From: Nereocystis luetkeana | Taxonomy: Eukaryota; Sar; Phaeophyceae; Laminariales; Laminariaceae | Assembly (NCBI GenBank): GCA_031213475.1 | Contig: JARUPZ010000030.1 | Coordinates: 6,999,661-7,063,660, forward strand | Length of the DNA: 64,000 bases | Direction of reading: 5' to 3' | Made by a program: the position numbers and the translations under genes | The notes under the pieces: generated by a model | Told to the model about the DNA's origin: nothing | Database searches by the model: none | What the model saw: only the letters and a program-made list of their open reading frames with translations | Part shown: positions 60,659 to 64,000 of the stretch, piece by piece | Layout: each line of letters begins with the position of its first letter | Position numbering within the stretch: the stretch's first letter is position 1

Positions 60659-62278
60659 CTGGTATGTTCTCAAATGAAGTGTGCAATATCACGGAAGGCG
60701 TGGTGTACCTGACACCTGGTATGTCTTATATGACAGAAACATTTCCACCGCAGCTGCTGTTCACGTACTCGTACATTAACCAGAGGATATGAGGGAACCG
60801 TACCACGTCTGCTACCTGATTCCATACTGCTGTGTCTACCCAGGCCGTGAGTTGTAAGGGCAAAACGGGCGTACCTGCGTTGCCAATTACCCACTTGAAT
60901 ATGAGGAAGGCCAACTATGAATAGAAAATGGTACTGACGTTGTCTTGTCACTATTGTTTCGAGTGAAACCATGGGGGGGGGTTTGATGGCAAGATTCTAC
61001 TCGTAGACATAGTGCATAGTGATGTGACTCGTTATCTAACGAGTAACCTCGGTTTCTGGCACGAACTGGCTTGATTTCTGACGCTGACCCACCCGATACT
61101 GCCCACTGCACCCTGCAGCTTTGCGAGATGTAGTCCATGTCGCGGCAACATGGAGCCGCGGCGGAAGACAAGTGTCGCATCCGTATTGTAGGGAGCAGGA
61201 GACGGAGGTTGAGAGGTGGGCTTGTGGGGTGTTTAGACGTGAGTTTGTTTCCTTTTATTTCATGGTTGAGGTACTTTGGAGTCGTAATGACATCGCAACT
61301 TTTTTATGATGAGTGCTTTGTTGTCTACCGAGCAGGGGGGGTAATAGTAGCTGCACTCGGTAACACGACGAAGCCTTTCTATCGCAGACAGTGGAGTTCA
61401 GTTGGAGTGTCATAGTAGCTGTACTCGGTAACACGCCGGAGAGTTTCTATCGCAGATGGTGCAGTTCAGTTCGAGTGAGCTCATAAGTGGATGCGGACCA
61501 TGCACGCAAGGGCACTGACCGGAGGTCTGTCTCTGGTGGAGTGATTTTGTGAGCGGATGTCTGTTCATCGCTCTCCTCTACTGGATGTAGATGTCTAAGG
61601 CATGTGTTTAACGGGGAGTCTGAGATCATCACGTACGGTCGGCATAGCAGCATGCCGATTTTCTCATCAAACCGTTGCCCGCTGAGATGTTTCGTTTTGG
61701 GCTTAACTTTGTGATGAATTTGTGGTGATTTCTTTCGTTTATTTATCGGTTTTGGGTATTTTGGGGTATTGGGTTATGAGAACGGAGAAGAGTGATTTAG
61801 GGAGTTGGAGAAAGTATTGGGATGTACTCATGCGTTGAGTAATGTTAATACGCCAATAGGGCATGCCGATGGTCTTGATGAATCGTGCCGTACCCGTTGG
61901 CTATTGGGTAAGTGTGCACAACGTACAGGGGACCCAAAATTACTAGTATCCATAGTACCTTTAAATTCAAATGCAGTTTGTTGTTGACTTTTGCATACTC
62001 CCGGCGTGAGCACCTACTAATAGCAGGGGGGCTATTGTAGTTCGATTTGAGATGTCTTACGTCAGAGACGTTCTGTTGTTCTGATCTTCCTGAGTGCGAA
62101 ACAGGGGGGCCGATACTATCGGGCGGTACGATATCTATGTGAAGACGGTGTTATTGATTTTGTTTGAAGGCTTTACCAACATACTTACGTTTGTTGGATT
62201 TTTGTTCCTTCTCATAGTTACTGTCTTGATATATTTAAGGAGGTCTCTACTGGAATCGATATTGAGAGATTTTGTATC
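60659..62278. other. No recognisable gene; small tandem duplication at 61,341-61,475
   Basis: A 68 bp direct duplication carries AGTAGCTG-ACTCGGTAACACG and TTTCTATCGCAGA words at 61,344 and 61,412. No domain-bearing ORF is present on either strand. The short ORFs near 61.1-61.4 kb have no motif. Confidence 0.45.
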
Positions 62279-62400
62279 GGGATTGCCGTTTTAAATTGGC
62301 GATTCTGAAGGGTGGATTTTGGGATTGCCGTTTTACCTTGGCAACGATGAAGGATGGAATTTGGGGCTGCCGTTTTACATGGCAAATGGTGATAAGATAT
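62279..62400 (+). repeat. Short tandem repeats, about 43 bp units
   Basis: GGGATTGCCGTTTTA (variants) occurs at about 62,279, 62,322 and 62,366, each followed by a TGGC word and GAAGG-TGGA or AATGGTGA. Confidence 0.6.
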
Positions 62401-62436
62401 TCGAGACCTATCGTATCGAGCACCGAATAGGGGGGC

Positions 62437-62803
62437 TGTTTGTGGTATGCGGTAGCTTGATACGGGTCTGCGGATATTGGGGGTTTCATATATTGTGGGG
62501 TTTCGTATTATGTATCGGGGCATTATTTAGTATGCCTCGTGGATGGAGGGATGGAGCTGCTCCTCCGGGAGCAGTCGATGATGTTAATGATACGGCCCAG
62601 GCTTTGATGTTTATGATACTGCCTATCTATATGTGAGTGGTGCAGCCGGTGACAATCTTGGTGCGGCTTACCTCCTGTGTGTGGTTTATGTGGTGGGGTC
62701 TCTGACAGAAAGGTATTGATCCACCTGATGTGTGTTGTGCTTGGCTTATTGTAACTAGTATTTTATTCGCTCTTCCTCAACGATCATGGTGTAGACCACG
62801 CGT
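62437..62803 (+). repeat. Duplicated locus B, upstream non-coding part
   Basis: Direct duplicate of 58,975-59,339, offset about 3,462 bp, with scattered single-base differences. Homology ends at ACCACGCGT, where the locus B-specific block begins. Confidence 0.75.
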
Positions 62804-62932
62804 GTATCACGTGCACGCGTCCGACAGCACCTGTGATCAAACACGATATCGTGACTCCGGGCCCGGAGGACGCTAAAGGGTTATACTGTGTTAGAGGAGA
62901 GCACCTACTGGTGGAAGGGCGTCTGTGGTGGT

Positions 62933-63358
62933 ATGGCGCAAATGGAGGATCTGCTTGGTATGGAGGCGCAGCAGGAACGACGGGATGGAGGTGACGCGCG
63001 GTTGCAGCACCAGCAGTATGACTTTGGTGGACAACAGCAGCAACGCTGGGGTGGAGGCCAGAGTTATCAGCAGCAACAGCATGAGCGGCAGAATGGGGAC
63101 CGAGGGCCCCAGCACCCTCGGCCTCAGCAGCAGCACCTTGATTGGCAACAGGAGCAACACTGGGGTGGAGGCCAGAGTTATCATCATCAGCAGCAGCAAC
63201 AACTGCGGCAGCCACATGCTGCTTCGGAGTGGTGCACTGGTGCGGCTGGTAACTCCGATCGCGTGTGGTATCAGCCTGAGTCCCCTCCGCCTGCAGCAGC
63301 GTCGATGTACGGATCCTACATGTGCCACGGTATGGCGCCCGAGGGCATAAGGATGTGA
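62933..63358 (+). CDS. Gln/His/Gly-rich protein segment, specific to locus B
   Basis: 141 codons from ATG at 62,933 (the frame is open from about 62,888). It begins MAQMEDLLGMEAQQ and is built of repeats of the form QQQRWGGGQSY and EQHWGGGQSYHHQQQQQ, with Trp-Gly-Gly-Gly-Gln-Ser-Tyr blocks, so it looks like a low-complexity prion-like or RNA-binding segment. It ends with a TGA at the point where the sequence becomes shared with locus A. The downstream repeat protein is in another frame, so an intron or frameshift would be needed to join them. Function unknown. Confidence 0.45.
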   Translation: MAQMEDLLGMEAQQERRDGGDARLQHQQYDFGGQQQQRWGGGQSYQQQQHERQNGDRGPQHPRPQQQHLDWQQEQHWGGGQSYHHQQQQQLRQPHAASEWCTGAAGNSDRVWYQPESPPPAAASMYGSYMCHGMAPEGIRM

Positions 63359-64000
63359 TTTGCCGTGCACCCAACAGTGTGTCCGACGACTTCATCTTTC
63401 ATGGGCGCATGGCCAGGCAGTGTATCACTGCCCAGCCTGCTGTCGTCTACGCGCCAAACTACTACGGCATGCCGCAGGCTGGAACGCCGGCGCCCCAGCA
63501 GCCACGGGTGGAGCCGACAGCGACGAGCTCGGCAACGAGCTACTCCACCGATGTGGTGTGGAGTCGCCGACGCGAGTCTCCACCGAACGAACTCTGTGAT
63601 ACTGAAGAGCCGCGTTTAACGTCTGTGCTGCAGCAGGGTTACCCTGAGGTGGTGGACCTTGGTGTTGCTTTGTCCGACATGGTGGAGCTCGATGATGCTA
63701 AGCCCGAGGTGGAGCTTGGTGTAGCCGTTTCCGAGGTGGTGGAGCTTGGTCTTGCTGTGTCCGAGGTGGAGCTTGGGTCTTGCTTTGTCCGACGTGATGG
63801 ATCTCGGTGATGCTAAGCCTGAGGAGGTGGAGCTTGGTGTTGCTTTGTCCGATGTGGTGGATCTCGGTGATGCTAAGCCTGAGGTGGTGGAGCTTGGTGT
63901 TGCCGTGTCCGAGGTGGTGGAGCTTGGTCTTGCTGTGTCCGAGGTGGACCTTGGTCTTGCCTTGTCCGACGTGATGGATCTCGATGATGCTAAGCCTGAG
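63315..64000 (+). pseudogene. Acidic Val/Leu-rich repeat protein gene, locus B (frameshifted, runs off the window)
   Basis: Near-identical to locus A from 59,340 onward (offset 3,975 bp), including the same extra G at 63,775-63,777. The first frame encodes DVICRAPNSVSDD and the Pro/Ala/Thr-rich part, and the repeats continue in the next frame beyond the extra G. The window ends inside the 33 bp repeats, so the C-terminus is not seen. Because the frameshift is shared, it predates the duplication or was copied by gene conversion. Confidence 0.5.

Overview
This window reads as nuclear DNA from a eukaryotic protist or alga with a large, repeat-rich genome. There are no operons and few coding regions. 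Long non-coding stretches carry dispersed and tandem repeats, a short interstitial (CCCTAA)n telomere-type tract, tRNA-headed SINE-like repeats, a candidate spliced gene, and two large Ty3/Gypsy-type retrotransposons. A secreted-type sulfotransferase candidate would suit a marine alga, possibly a stramenopile, but the taxon cannot be fixed from the sequence alone.

Layout. 1-8 kb: a sulfotransferase-like gene on the minus strand, seen as two phase-compatible exons about 5.3 kb apart. 8-22 kb: no recognisable gene; small repeats, CCATGG-rich modules and the telomere-type tract. 22.5-25.9 kb: hairpin-bearing repeats, then a tandem array of about 199 bp units whose last member is interrupted by retroelement 1. 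25,865-36,974 (minus strand): retroelement 1, a complete LTR element with 539 bp LTRs differing at about 3 positions. Its frame runs Gag (SR-like N-terminus, CCCH finger), protease, RT-RNase H, a cytosine-C5 methyltransferase-like domain, integrase and a Tudor-like tail. It is one continuous reading frame broken by only three stop codons, all at module borders. 37-41 kb: a foldback element and a 493 bp LTR-like repeat. About 41.2-50.2 kb (minus strand): retroelement 2, a chromodomain-bearing Gypsy element. It carries a NADAR (YbiA-like, ADP-ribose/NAD-linked) domain in frame between the Gag region and the protease. An in-frame UGA sits exactly where NADAR proteins usually have a conserved Trp. 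50-55 kb: non-coding, a second copy of the LTR-like repeat and a poly-A tract. 55-59 kb: three copies of a GC-richer repeat of about 600 bp and three copies of a tRNA-headed repeat. 59-64 kb: two copies of a duplicated locus encoding an acidic Val/Leu-rich protein built on 33 bp repeats. Both copies share the same one-base frameshift and differ by a block of about 510 bp that encodes a Gln-rich module.

The most interesting content is the pair of retrotransposons that have each captured an accessory enzyme fold. One has a DNA cytosine methyltransferase relative that lacks the catalytic PC motif. The other has a NADAR domain that keeps its signature residues. Both elements also end in chromatin-reader-like modules, so both look equipped to deal with host chromatin or DNA modification. 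That functional reading is inference.
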